From Monodelphis domestica (taxonomy: Eukaryota; Chordata; Mammalia; Didelphimorphia; Didelphidae): DNA of 64,000 bases. Both the position numbers and the translations under genes were made by a program. The stretch is from assembly GCF_027887165.1 (NCBI RefSeq), contig NC_077235.1, positions 7,703,378 through 7,767,377 on the forward strand, written 5' to 3'. Numbering within the stretch: position 1 is the stretch's first letter; each line of letters starts with the position of its first letter. Shown one piece after another: positions 21,889 to 35,382 of this stretch. Below the pieces are notes generated by a model. The model was not told the DNA's origin. It saw nothing but the letters and a program-made list of their open reading frames with translations, and did not search any database.

Positions 21889-24587
21889 ACAATATTTAAT
21901 TTTTTATTAAAATATTATACCTACAGAAAGGAATGGGACCTCAGAACCTCCTAATACCCCCATCTCTAAACGATGAGGAGTATCCTGAAGACTCAATATA
22001 TTCTGTTATTCAATATCCACGATGTACTAGAAATATTGTTCCTAAGGAATATGAAAGGACATCAGAAGCTCTAAAATCTAATGGCCGTTCACATCCTAAG
22101 ACACAACATTCAAACTTTTATAGCACTAATTTTCCATTAAAATGGGAAAAGAGTACAGAAATGAAAAAAACCACTCACTCCATATGATGATAGTTGTTCC
22201 AACAGCCCAGTCGTTTCGAAATACAACACTCAAATTTTTAAAAAAATATAGTTTCCACAGAATTGGAAGGGACCCGTGAAGTTTCAAATCACAGCAAGCA
22301 TAGGGAATGATGACATTTCTAAAGACCATTTTCATTCTGAGATACAATATTTAATAAGTACTTGAAATATTGGATCTACAGAATGTGAAAGGTCCTCAGA
22401 TACTATGAATACCAAGGTGTCAAGAAGATGATGTGGGTTCTGACCTCTCAATACATAGTCATATACAATATCCTAGTTGATATAGAAACATTGTTGTACA
22501 ACATGTGAAATGACCTCAGGAATTCTAACTTCTAAGGACTCATTCGTTTCATAGAGAAAATATTCAATGAGTTATAGCATTGTTTGTTCAACAGATTGAG
22601 AAAGAAACTCTTAAATGGCAAGATCTTACCTTATCTGTAAGATCATGTGGATTCTCAGGCCCGATTTCATTCTATGACAAAATATTCAGTGTATTAGGAA
22701 GATATGAAACAGACAGCAAACTGAAGAACTAAATGAAAATAAATACTAATTATAGAAGACAACGAGGATTGTAGTGCGCCATTAAATCGTTCGGTATGGT
22801 GTTCAATTCCTTAAGAAATATTGCTGCTGCAGACGGGGAAAATTGCTCAGAGACACACAAAATAAATAACCTTTCTGCATGACAATGTGTGCTCAAAGGA
22901 TCCAATCCATTCTGTGATACAATATTCAATATTTTTATATAAATATTATAGCTACAGAACGAACAGGGCCTCAGGATCTACTAATACCACCATGTCGATA
23001 AGATGAGGAGGATCCTTAGGGCTCGTTATTTTCGGATAGGCAATACTGAAGATGTACTAGAAATGTTGTTTCTATAGAATGTGAAAGGACATCAGAAACT
23101 CTAAACTCTAATGGCCTTTCACAATCTAAGACACAACACCCAAGGTATCATAGCTCAATCGTTCTAACAAACTCAGAAAGAAACTTAAGAAACGAACCAG
23201 AAGAATTGATTTAAATGTTGAAGCGTGCTCAAAGACCCCACACCATTCTGGAATACAATATTCAATTTTTTATAAAAATATTATACATACAGAATGGAAA
23301 GGGACCTCAGAATCTCCTAATACCAGCTTCCCTAAACGATGAGGAGTATCCCGATGTCTCAATATGTATTCTGATATTCAATATTCACGATGTACTAGAA
23401 ATATCGTCTCTAAAGAATGTGAAAGGCTATGAGAAACAAAAATGTCTAATGGCCTTTCACATTCTAAGACACAATATTCAAAGGGTTATAAGCAGTATTG
23501 TTCCACCAAAACGGGAAAGGATCTTAGAAACAAAAAGTGACACACATTCCAGATGATGATTGTTGTTCCAAGAACATAGTCTGTTTTGATCTATAATATT
23601 CATTTTTTTAAAAGAAATGTTGTTCTGACCGAATTGGAAGGGTCCAGTGAAACATCAAATCACAGCAAACATACAGAATGATACAAGTAATAAAGATGCT
23701 TTTCATTCTCAGATACAACATTCAACATGTACTAGAAATTTTGGATCTCCAGAAGATCCTCAGAGGTTATGAATAGCCACATGTCCAGAAGATGATGTGG
23801 CTTCTGAAGGCTCAATACATTGTCATATACAGTGTCCAACATTTGATAGAAACATTTTTCTACAGTACGTGAAACGACCTCAGAAATTCTGATTTCTATA
23901 GGCCCATTACATTGTAAGACAAAATATTCAACGAGTTAAAGAAATGTTATACCAACTGATTGAGAATGGAACTCTGAATTGGCAAGATCCTACCTTATTT
24001 GGAAGATGATGAGGGTTCTCAGGGCCGATTTCATTCTGTGACAAAATAGGGAACATGTTAGAGATACCTACAGAATTGCAAAGAACTTAAAGAAAATCAA
24101 AAACCAAACTCCCTAGAAGACAATGAAGACTGCAGCCACCATTAAAGTCCGAGATACAATATTTAATTACAGAGTGGGAAATTAGCTCAGAAACCAAAAA
24201 ATACCCTTTCTACATGCCAATGCTTGCTCAAAGGGATCACTCAATTCTGCGACAAAATATTCAATCTTTCCTCAAAAAATTATACCTACAGAATGGAAAG
24301 GTCCCTCAGAATCTCCCAATAAAACCATCACTAAATGATGAGCAGTATCCTGAAGTCTCATATACTCTGATATTCAATATTCAAAAGGATCAAGAAATAT
24401 TGTTACTCAAGATGGTGAAAGGACATCAGAAGCTCTAACGTCTAATGGCGTTTTATATTCTAAGACACAATATTCAATGGGTTATAGCTCAATTGTTCTA
24501 AGAAAATGGGAAAGAACTTTAGAAACAAATTATAAGAACCTCCTAAGTTGATGATGATTGGTCAAAGGGCCCAGTCCAATCTGTGAT
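21889..24587. repeat. HOR unit 9 (2,699 bp), beta subtype
   Basis: Full beta unit: gtactag plus the one-base insertion giving tctaaagaatg in monomer 14, which accounts for the 2,699-bp length. The T run of monomer 16 reads seven T then four A, unlike its neighbours. CENP-B-box-like site 23500-23516; hairpin 22619-22647 with one mismatch; palindrome 22928-22947 with one substitution. Confidence 0.95.
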
Positions 24588-27286
24588 ACAATATTTAATT
24601 TTTTATTAAAATATTATACCTACAGAAAGGAATGGGACCTCAGAACCTCCTAATACCCCCATCTCTAAACGATGAGGAGTATCCTGAAGACTCAATATAT
24701 TCTGTTATTCAATATCCACGATGTACTAGAAATATTGTTCCTAAGGAATATGAAAGGACATCAGAAGCTCTAAAATCTAATGGCCGTTCACATCCTAAGA
24801 CACAACATTCAAACTTTTATAGCACTAATTTTCCATTAAAATGGGAAAAGAGTACAGAAATGAAAAAAACCACTCACTCCATATGATGATAGTTGTTCCA
24901 ACAGCCCAGTCGTTTCGAAATACAACACTCAAATTTTTAAAAAAATATAGTTTCCACAGAATTGGAAGGGACCCGTGAAGTTTCAAATCACAGCAAGCAT
25001 AGGGAATGATGACATTTCTAAAGACCATTTTCATTCTGAGATACAATATTTAATAAGTACTTGAAATATTGGATCTACAGAATGTGAAAGGTCCTCAGAT
25101 ACTATGAATACCAAGGTGTCAAGAAGATGATGTGGGTTCTGACCTCTCAATACATAGTCATATACAATATCCTAGTTGATATAGAAACATTGTTGTACAA
25201 CATGTGAAATGACCTCAGGAATTCTAACTTCTAAGGACTCATTCGTTTCATAGAGAAAATATTCAATGAGTTATAGCATTGTTTGTTCAACAGATTGAGA
25301 AAGAAACTCTTAAATGGCAAGATCTTACCTTATCTGTAAGATCATGTGGATTCTCAGGCCCGATTTCATTCTATGACAAAATATTCAGTGTATTAGGAAG
25401 ATATGAAACAGACAGCAAACTGAAGAACTAAATGAAAACAAATACTAATTATAGAAGACAACGAGGATTGTAGTGCGCCATTAAATCGTTCGGTATGGTG
25501 TTCAATTCCTTAAGAAATATTGCTGCTGCAGACGGGGAAAATTGCTCAGAGACACACAAAATAAATAACCTTTCTGCATGACAATGTGTGCTCAAAGGAT
25601 CCAATCCATTCTGTGATACAATATTCAATATTTTTATAAAAATATTATAGCTACAGAACGAACAGGGCCTCAGGATCTACTAATACCACCATGTCGATAA
25701 GATGAGGAGGATCCTTAGGGCTCGTTATTTTCGGATAGGCAATACTGAAGATGTACTAGAAATGTTGTTTCTATAGAATGTGAAAGGACATCAGAAACTC
25801 TAAACTCTAATGGCCTTTCACAATCTAAGACACAACACCCAAGGTATCATAGCTCAATCGTTCTAACAAACTCAGAAAGAAACTTAAGAAACGAACCAGA
25901 AGAATTGATTTAAATGTTGAAGCGTGCTCAAAGACCCCACACCATTCTGGAATACAATATTCAATTTTTTATAAAAATATTATACATACAGAATGGAAAG
26001 GGACCTCAGAATCTCCTAATACCAGCTTCCCTAAACGATGAGGAGTATCCCGATGTCTCAATATGTATTCTGATATTCAATATTCACGATGTACTAGAAA
26101 TATCGTCTCTAAAGAATGTGAAAGGCTATGAGAAACAAAAATGTCTAATGGCCTTTCACATTCTAAGACACAATATTCAAAGGGTTATAAGCAGTATTGT
26201 TCCACCAAAACGGGAAAGGATCTTAGAAACAAAAAGTGACACACATTCCAGATGATGATTGTTGTTCCAAGAACATAGTCTGTTTTGATCTATAATATTC
26301 ATTTTTTTTAAAGAAATGTTGTTCTGACCGAATTGGAAGGGTCCAGTGAAACATCAAATCACAGCAAACATACAGAATGATACAAGTAATAAAGATGCTT
26401 TTCATTCTCAGATACAACATTCAACATGTACTAGAAATTTTGGATCTCCAGAAGATCCTCAGAGGTTATGAATAGCCACATGTCCAGAAGATGATGTGGC
26501 TTCTGAAGGCTCAATACATTGTCATATACAGTGTCCAACATTTGATAGAAACATTTTTCTACAGTACGTGAAACGACCTCAGAAATTCTGATTTCTATAG
26601 GCCCATTACATTGTAAGACAAAATATTCAACGAGTTAAAGAAATGTTATACCAACTGATTGAGAATGGAACTCTGAATTGGCAAGATCCTACCTTATTTG
26701 GAAGATGATGAGGGTTCTCAGGGCCGATTTCATTCTGTGACAAAATAGGGAACATGTTAGAGATACCTACAGAATTGCAAAGAACTTAAAGAAAATCAAA
26801 AACCAAACTCCCTAGAAGACAATGAAGACTGCAGCCACCATTAAAGTCCGAGATACAATATTTAATTACAGAGTGGGAAATTAGCTCAGAAACCAAAAAA
26901 TACCCTTTCTACATGCCAATGCTTGCTCAAAGGGATCACTCAATTCTGCGACAAAATATTCAATCTTTCCTCAAAAAATTATACCTACAGAATGGAAAGG
27001 TCCCTCAGAATCTCCCAATAAAACCATCACTAAATGATGAGCAGTATCCTGAAGTCTCATATACTCTGATATTCAATATTCAAAAGGATCAAGAAATATT
27101 GTTACTCAAGATGGTGAAAGGACATCAGAAGCTCTAACGTCTAATGGCGTTTTATATTCTAAGACACAATATTCAATGGGTTATAGCTCAATTGTTCTAA
27201 GAAAATGGGAAAGAACTTTAGAAACAAATTATAAGAACCTCCTAAGTTGATGATGATTGGTCAAAGGGCCCAGTCCAATCTGTGAT
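24588..27286. repeat. HOR unit 10 (2,699 bp), beta subtype
   Basis: Beta unit. Like unit 8 and unlike units 9 and 11 it has aaaacaaatac near 25435 and a perfect palindrome at 25627-25646, so units 8-11 also alternate by pairs. CENP-B-box-like site 26199-26215; hairpin 25318-25346 with one mismatch. Confidence 0.95.
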
Positions 27287-29985
27287 ACAATATTTAATTT
27301 TTTATTAAAATATTATACCTACAGAAAGGAATGGGACCTCAGAACCTCCTAATACCCCCATCTCTAAACGATGAGGAGTATCCTGAAGACTCAATATATT
27401 CTGTTATTCAATATCCACGATGTACTAGAAATATTGTTCCTAAGGAATATGAAAGGACATCAGAAGCTCTAAAATCTAATGGCCGTTCACATCCTAAGAC
27501 ACAACATTCAAACTTTTATAGCACTAATTTTCCATTAAAATGGGAAAAGAGTACAGAAATGAAAAAAACCACTCACTCCATATGATGATAGTTGTTCCAA
27601 CAGCCCAGTCGTTTCGAAATACAACACTCAAATTTTTAAAAAAATATAGTTTCCACAGAATTGGAAGGGACCCGTGAAGTTTCAAATCACAGCAAGCATA
27701 GGGAATGATGACATTTCTAAAGACCATTTTCATTCTGAGATACAATATTTAATAAGTACTTGAAATATTGGATCTACAGAATGTGAAAGGTCCTCAGATA
27801 CTATGAATACCAAGGTGTCAAGAAGATGATGTGGGTTCTGACCTCTCAATACATAGTCATATACAATATCCTAGTTGATATAGAAACATTGTTGTACAAC
27901 ATGTGAAATGACCTCAGGAATTCTAACTTCTAAGGACTCATTCGTTTCATAGAGAAAATATTCAATGAGTTATAGCATTGTTTGTTCAACAGATTGAGAA
28001 AGAAACTCTTAAATGGCAAGATCTTACCTTATCTGTAAGATCATGTGGATTCTCAGGCCCGATTTCATTCTATGACAAAATATTCAGTGTATTAGGAAGA
28101 TATGAAACAGACAGCAAACTGAAGAACTAAATGAAAATAAATACTAATTATAGAAGACAACGAGGATTGTAGTGCGCCATTAAATCGTTCGGTATGGTGT
28201 TCAATTCCTTAAGAAATATTGCTGCTGCAGACGGGGAAAATTGCTCAGAGACACACAAAATAAATAACCTTTCTGCATGACAATGTGTGCTCAAAGGATC
28301 CAATCCATTCTGTGATACAATATTCAATATTTTTATATAAATATTATAGCTACAGAACGAACAGGGCCTCAGGATCTACTAATACCACCATGTCGATAAG
28401 ATGAGGAGGATCCTTAGGGCTCGTTATTTTCGGATAGGCAATACTGAAGATGTACTAGAAATGTTGTTTCTATAGAATGTGAAAGGACATCAGAAACTCT
28501 AAACTCTAATGGCCTTTCACAATCTAAGACACAACACCCAAGGTATCATAGCTCAATCGTTCTAACAAACTCAGAAAGAAACTTAAGAAACGAACCAGAA
28601 GAATTGATTTAAATGTTGAAGCGTGCTCAAAGACCCCACACCATTCTGGAATACAATATTCAATTTTTTATAAAAATATTATACATACAGAATGGAAAGG
28701 GACCTCAGAATCTCCTAATACCAGCTTCCCTAAACGATGAGGAGTATCCCGATGTCTCAATATGTATTCTGATATTCAATATTCACGATGTACTAGAAAT
28801 ATCGTCTCTAAAGAATGTGAAAGGCTATGAGAAACAAAAATGTCTAATGGCCTTTCACATTCTAAGACACAATATTCAAAGGGTTATAAGCAGTATTGTT
28901 CCACCAAAACGGGAAAGGATCTTAGAAACAAAAAGTGACACACATTCCAGATGATGATTGTTGTTCCAAGAACATAGTCTGTTTTGATCTATAATATTCA
29001 TTTTTTTTAAAGAAATGTTGTTCTGACCGAATTGGAAGGGTCCAGTGAAACATCAAATCACAGCAAACATACAGAATGATACAAGTAATAAAGATGCTTT
29101 TCATTCTCAGATACAACATTCAACATGTACTAGAAATTTTGGATCTCCAGAAGATCCTCAGAGGTTATGAATAGCCACATGTCCAGAAGATGATGTGGCT
29201 TCTGAAGGCTCAATACATTGTCATATACAGTGTCCAACATTTGATAGAAACATTTTTCTACAGTACGTGAAACGACCTCAGAAATTCTGATTTCTATAGG
29301 CCCATTACATTGTAAGACAAAATATTCAACGAGTTAAAGAAATGTTATACCAACTGATTGAGAATGGAACTCTGAATTGGCAAGATCCTACCTTATTTGG
29401 AAGATGATGAGGGTTCTCAGGGCCGATTTCATTCTGTGACAAAATAGGGAACATGTTAGAGATACCTACAGAATTGCAAAGAACTTAAAGAAAATCAAAA
29501 ACCAAACTCCCTAGAAGACAATGAAGACTGCAGCCACCATTAAAGTCCGAGATACAATATTTAATTACAGAGTGGGAAATTAGCTCAGAAACCAAAAAAT
29601 ACCCTTTCTACATGCCAATGCTTGCTCAAAGGGATCACTCAATTCTGCGACAAAATATTCAATCTTTCCTCAAAAAATTATACCTACAGAATGGAAAGGT
29701 CCCTCAGAATCTCCCAATAAAACCATCACTAAATGATGAGCAGTATCCTGAAGTCTCATATACTCTGATATTCAATATTCAAAAGGATCAAGAAATATTG
29801 TTACTCAAGATGGTGAAAGGACATCAGAAGCTCTAACGTCTAATGGCGTTTTATATTCTAAGACACAATATTCAATGGGTTATAGCTCAATTGTTCTAAG
29901 AAAATGGGAAAGAACTTTAGAAACAAATTATAAGAACCTCCTAAGTTGATGATGATTGGTCAAAGGGCCCAGTCCAATCTGTGAT
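27287..29985. repeat. HOR unit 11 (2,699 bp), beta subtype
   Basis: Beta unit of the unit 9 form (aaaataaatac and tttttatataaat). CENP-B-box-like site 28898-28914; hairpin 28017-28045 with one mismatch; palindrome 28326-28345 with one substitution. Confidence 0.95.
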
Positions 29986-32683
29986 ACAATATTTAATTTT
30001 TTATTAAAATATTATACCTACAGAAAGGAATGGGACCTCAGAACCTCCTAATACCCCCATCTCTAAACGATGAGGAGGATCCTGAAGACTCAATATATTC
30101 TGTTATTCAATATCCACGATGTACTAGAAATATTGTTCCTAAGGAATATGAAAGGACATCAGAAGCTCTAAAATCTAATGGCCGTTCACATCCTAAGACA
30201 CAACATTCAAACTTTTATAGCACTAATTTTCCATTAAAATGGGAAAAGAGTACAGAAATGAAAAAAACCACTCACTCCATATGATGATAGTTGTTCCTAC
30301 AGCCCAGTCGTTTCGAAATACAACACTCAAATTTTTAAAGAAATATAGTTTCCACAGAATTGGAAGGGACCCTTGAAGTTTCAAATCACAGCAAGCATAG
30401 GGAATGATGACATTTCTAAAGACCATTTTCATTCTGAGATACAATATTTAATATGTACTTGAAATATTGGATCTACAGAATGTGAAAGGTCCTCAGATAC
30501 TATGAATACCAAGGTGTCAAGAAGATGATGTGGGTTCTGACCGCTCAATACATAGTCATATACAATATCCTAGTTGATATAGAAACATTGTTGTACAACA
30601 TGTGAAATGACCTCAGGAATTCTAACTTCTAAGGACTCATTCGCTTCATAGAGAAAATATCCAATGAGTTATAGCATTGTTTGTTCAACAGATTGAGAAA
30701 GAAACTCTTAAATGGCAAGATCTTACCTTATCTGTAAGATCTTGTGGATTCTCAGGCTCGATTTCATTCTATGACAAAATATTCAGTGTATTAGGAAGAT
30801 ATGAAACAGACAGCAAACTGAAGAACTAAATGAAAATAAATACTAATTATAGAAGACAACGAGGATTGTAGTGCGCCATTAAATCGTTCGGTATGGTGTT
30901 CAATTCCTTAAGAAATATTGTTGCTGCAGACGGGGAAAATTGCTCAGAGACACACAAAATAAATAACCTTTCTGCATGACAATGTGTGCTCAAAGGATCC
31001 AATCCATTCTGTGATACAATATTCAATATTTTTATAAAAATATTATAGCTACAGAACGAACAGGGCCTCAGGATCTACTAATACCACCATGTCGATAAGA
31101 TGAGGAGGATCCTTAGGGCTCGTTATTTTCGGATAGGCAATACTGAAGATGTACTAGAAATGTTGTTTCTATAGAATGTGAAAGGACATCAGAAACTCTA
31201 AACTCTAATGGCCTTTCACAATCTAAGACACAACACCCAAGGTATCATAGCTCAATCGTTCTAACAAACTCAGAAAGAAACTTAAGAAACGAACCAGAAG
31301 AATTGATTTAAATGTTGAAGCGTGCTCAAAGACCCCACACCATTCTGGAATACAATATTCAATTTTTTATAAAAATATTATACATACAGAATGGAAAGGG
31401 ACCTCAGAATCTCCTAATACCAGCTTCCCTAAACGATGAGGAGTATCCCGATGTCTCAATATGTATTCTGATATTCAATATTCACGATGTACTCGAAATA
31501 TCGTCTCTAAGAATGTGAAAGGCTATGAGAAACAAAAATGTCTAATGGCCTTTCACATTCTAAGACACAATATTCAAAGGGTTATAAGCAGTATTGTTCC
31601 ACCAAAACGGGAAAGGATCTTAGAAACAAAAAGTGACACACATTCCAGATGATGATTGTTGTTCCAAGAACATAGTCTGTTTTGATCTATAATATTCATT
31701 TTTTTTAAAGAAATGTTGTTCTGACCGAATTGGAAGGGTCCAGTGAAACATCAAATCACAGCAAACATACAGAATGATACAAGTAATAAAGATGCTTTTC
31801 ATTCTCAGATACAACATTCAACATGTACTAGAAATTTTGGATCTCCAGAAGATCCTCAGAGGTTATGAATAGCCACATGTCCAGAAGATGATGTGGCTTC
31901 TGAAGGCTCAATACATTGTCATATACAGTGTCCAACATTTGATAGACACATTTTTCTACAGTACGTGAAACGACCTCAGAAATTCTGATTTCTATAGGCC
32001 CATTACATTGTAAGACAAAATATTCAACGAGTTAAAGAAATGTTATACCAACTGATTGAGAATGGAACTCTGAATTGGCAAGATCCTACCTTATTTGGAA
32101 GATGATGAGGGTTCTCAGGGCCGATTTCATTCTGTGACAAAATAGGGAACATGTTAGAGATACCTACAGAATTGCAAAGAACTTAAAGAAAATCAAAAAC
32201 CAAACTCCCTAGAAGACAATGAAGACTGCAGCCACCATTAAAGTCCGAGATACAATATTTAATTACAGAGTGGGAAATTAGCTCAGAAACCAAAAAATAC
32301 CCTTTCTACATGCCAATGCTTGCTCAAAGGGATCACTCAATTCTGCGACAAAATATTCAATCTTTCCTCAAAAAATTATACCTACAGAATGGAAAGGTCC
32401 CTCAGAATCTCCCAATAAAACCATCACTAAATGATGAGCAGTATCCTGAAGTCTCATATACTCTGATATTCAATATTCAAAAGGATCAAGAAATATTGTT
32501 ACTCAAGATGGTGAAAGGACATCAGAAGCTCTAACGTCTAATGGCGTTTTATATTCTAAGACACAATATTCAATGGGTTATAGCTCAATTGTTCTAAGAA
32601 AATGGGAAAGAACTTTAGAAACAAATTATAAGAACCTCCTAAGTTGATGATGATTGGTCAAAGGGCCCAGTCCAATCTGTGAT
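29986..32683. repeat. HOR unit 12 (2,698 bp), first gamma unit
   Basis: First gamma unit: gaggaggatcc near 30072, gttcctacag near 30293, atatccaatg near 30656 and caggctcg near 30753. It differs from later gamma units in having agcagtattg rather than agcggtattg in monomer 15, and cttccctaaa in monomer 13. CENP-B-box-like site 31596-31612; hairpin 30716-30744 perfect; palindrome 31025-31044 perfect. Confidence 0.95.
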
Positions 32684-35382
32684 ACAATATTTAATTTTTT
32701 ATTAAAATATTATACCTACAGAAAGGAATGGGACCTCAGAACCTCCTAATACCCCCATCTCTAAACGATGAGGAGTATCCTGAAGACTCAATATATTCTG
32801 TTATTCAATATCCACGATGTACTATAAATATTGTTCCTAAGGAATATGAAAGGACATCAGAAGCTCTAAAATCTAATGGCCGTTCACATCCTAAGACACA
32901 ACATTCAAACTTTTATAGCACTAATTTTCCATTAAAATGGGAAAAGAGTACAGAAATGAAAAAAACCACTCACTCCATATGATGATAGTTGTTCCAACAG
33001 CCCAGTCGTTTCGAAATACAACACTCAAATTTTTAAAAAAATATAGTTTCCACAGAATTGGAAGGGACCCGTGAAGTTTCAAATCACAGCAAGCATAGGG
33101 AATGATGACATTTCTAAAGACCATTTTCATTCTGAGATACAATATTTAATAAGTACTTGAAATATTGGATCTACAGAATGTGAAAGGTCCTCAGATACTA
33201 TGAATACCAAGGTGTCAAGAAGATGATGTGGGTTCTGACCTCTCAATACATAGTCATATACAATATCCTAGTTGATATAGAAACATTGTTGTACAACATG
33301 TGAAATGACCTCAGGAATTCTAACTTCTAAGGACTCATTCGTTTCATAGAGAAAATATTCAATGAGTTATAGCATTGTTTGTTCAACAGATTGAGAAAGA
33401 AACTCTTAAATGGCAAGATCTTACCTTATCTGTAAGATCATGTGGATTCTCAGGCCCGATTTCATTCTATGACAAAATATTCAGTGTATTAGGAAGATAT
33501 GAAACAGACAGCAAACTGAAGAACTAAATGAAAATAAATACTAATTATAGAAGACAACGAGGATTGTAGTGCGCCATTAAATCGTTCGGTATGGTGTTCA
33601 ATTCCTTAAGAAATATTGCTGCTGCAGACGGGGAAAATTGCTCAGAGACACACAAAATAAATAACCTTTCTGCATGACAATGTGTGCTCAAAGGATCCAA
33701 TCCATTCTGTGATACAATATTCAATATTTTTATATAAATATTATAGCTACAGAACGAACAGGGCCTCAGGATCTACTAATACCACCATGTCGATAAGATG
33801 AGGAGGATCCTTAGGGCTCGTTATTTTCGGATAGGCAATACTGAAGATGTACTAGAAATGTTGTTTCTATAGAATGTGAAAGGACATCAGAAACTCTAAA
33901 CTCTAATGGCCTTTCACAATCTAAGACACAACACCCAAGGTATCATAGCTCAATCGTTCTAACAAACTCAGAAAGAAACTTAAGAAACGAACCAGAAGAA
34001 TTGATTTAAATGTTGAAGCGTGCTCAAAGACCCCACACCATTCTGGAATACAATATTCAATTTTTTATAAAAATATTATACATACAGAATGGAAAGGGAC
34101 CTCAGAATCTCCTAATACCAGCTTCCCTAAACGATGAGGAGTATCCCGATGTCTCAATATGTATTCTGATATTCAATATTCACGATGTACTAGAAATATC
34201 GTCTCTAAAGAATGTGAAAGGCTATGAGAAACAAAAATGTCTAATGGCCTTTCACATTCTAAGACACAATATTCAAAGGGTTATAAGCAGTATTGTTCCA
34301 CCAAAACGGGAAAGGATCTTAGAAACAAAAAGTGACACACATTCCAGATGATGATTGTTGTTCCAAGAACATAGTCTGTTTTGATCTATAATATTCATTT
34401 TTTTTAAAGAAATGTTGTTCTGACCGAATTGGAAGGGTCCAGTGAAACATCAAATCACAGCAAACATACAGAATGATACAAGTAATAAAGATGCTTTTCA
34501 TTCTCAGATACAACATTCAACATGTACTAGAAATTTTGGATCTCCAGAAGATCCTCAGAGGTTATGAATAGCCACATGTCCAGAAGATGATGTGGCTTCT
34601 GAAGGCTCAATACATTGTCATATACAGTGTCCAACATTTGATAGAAACATTTTTCTACAGTACGTGAAACGACCTCAGAAATTCTGATTTCTATAGGCCC
34701 ATTACATTGTAAGACAAAATATTCAACGAGTTAAAGAAATGTTATACCAACTGATTGAGAATGGAACTCTGAATTGGCAAGATCCTACCTTATTTGGAAG
34801 ATGATGAGGGTTCTCAGGGCCGATTTCATTCTGTGACAAAATAGGGAACATGTTAGAGATACCTACAGAATTGCAAAGAACTTAAAGAAAATCAAAAACC
34901 AAACTCCCTAGAAGACAATGAAGACTGCAGCCACCATTAAAGTCCGAGATACAATATTTAATTACAGAGTGGGAAATTAGCTCAGAAACCAAAAAATACC
35001 CTTTCTACATGCCAATGCTTGCTCAAAGGGATCACTCAATTCTGCGACAAAATATTCAATCTTTCCTCAAAAAATTATACCTACAGAATGGAAAGGTCCC
35101 TCAGAATCTCCCAATAAAACCATCACTAAATGATGAGCAGTATCCTGAAGTCTCATATACTCTGATATTCAATATTCAAAAGGATCAAGAAATATTGTTA
35201 CTCAAGATGGTGAAAGGACATCAGAAGCTCTAACGTCTAATGGCGTTTTATATTCTAAGACACAATATTCAATGGGTTATAGCTCAATTGTTCTAAGAAA
35301 ATGGGAAAGAACTTTAGAAACAAATTATAAGAACCTCCTAAGTTGATGATGATTGGTCAAAGGGCCCAGTCCAATCTGTGAT
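32684..35382. repeat. HOR unit 13 (2,699 bp), beta subtype
   Basis: Beta unit with a private gtactataaat near 32818. CENP-B-box-like site 34295-34311; hairpin 33414-33442 with one mismatch; palindrome 33723-33742 with one substitution. Confidence 0.95.

Noticed and set aside
23215-23556. The 113-codon frame of beta units as a real small protein.
   Set aside because: It forms by a one-base insertion that joins two satellite frames and is absent from alpha and gamma units. Nothing suggests selection on it.
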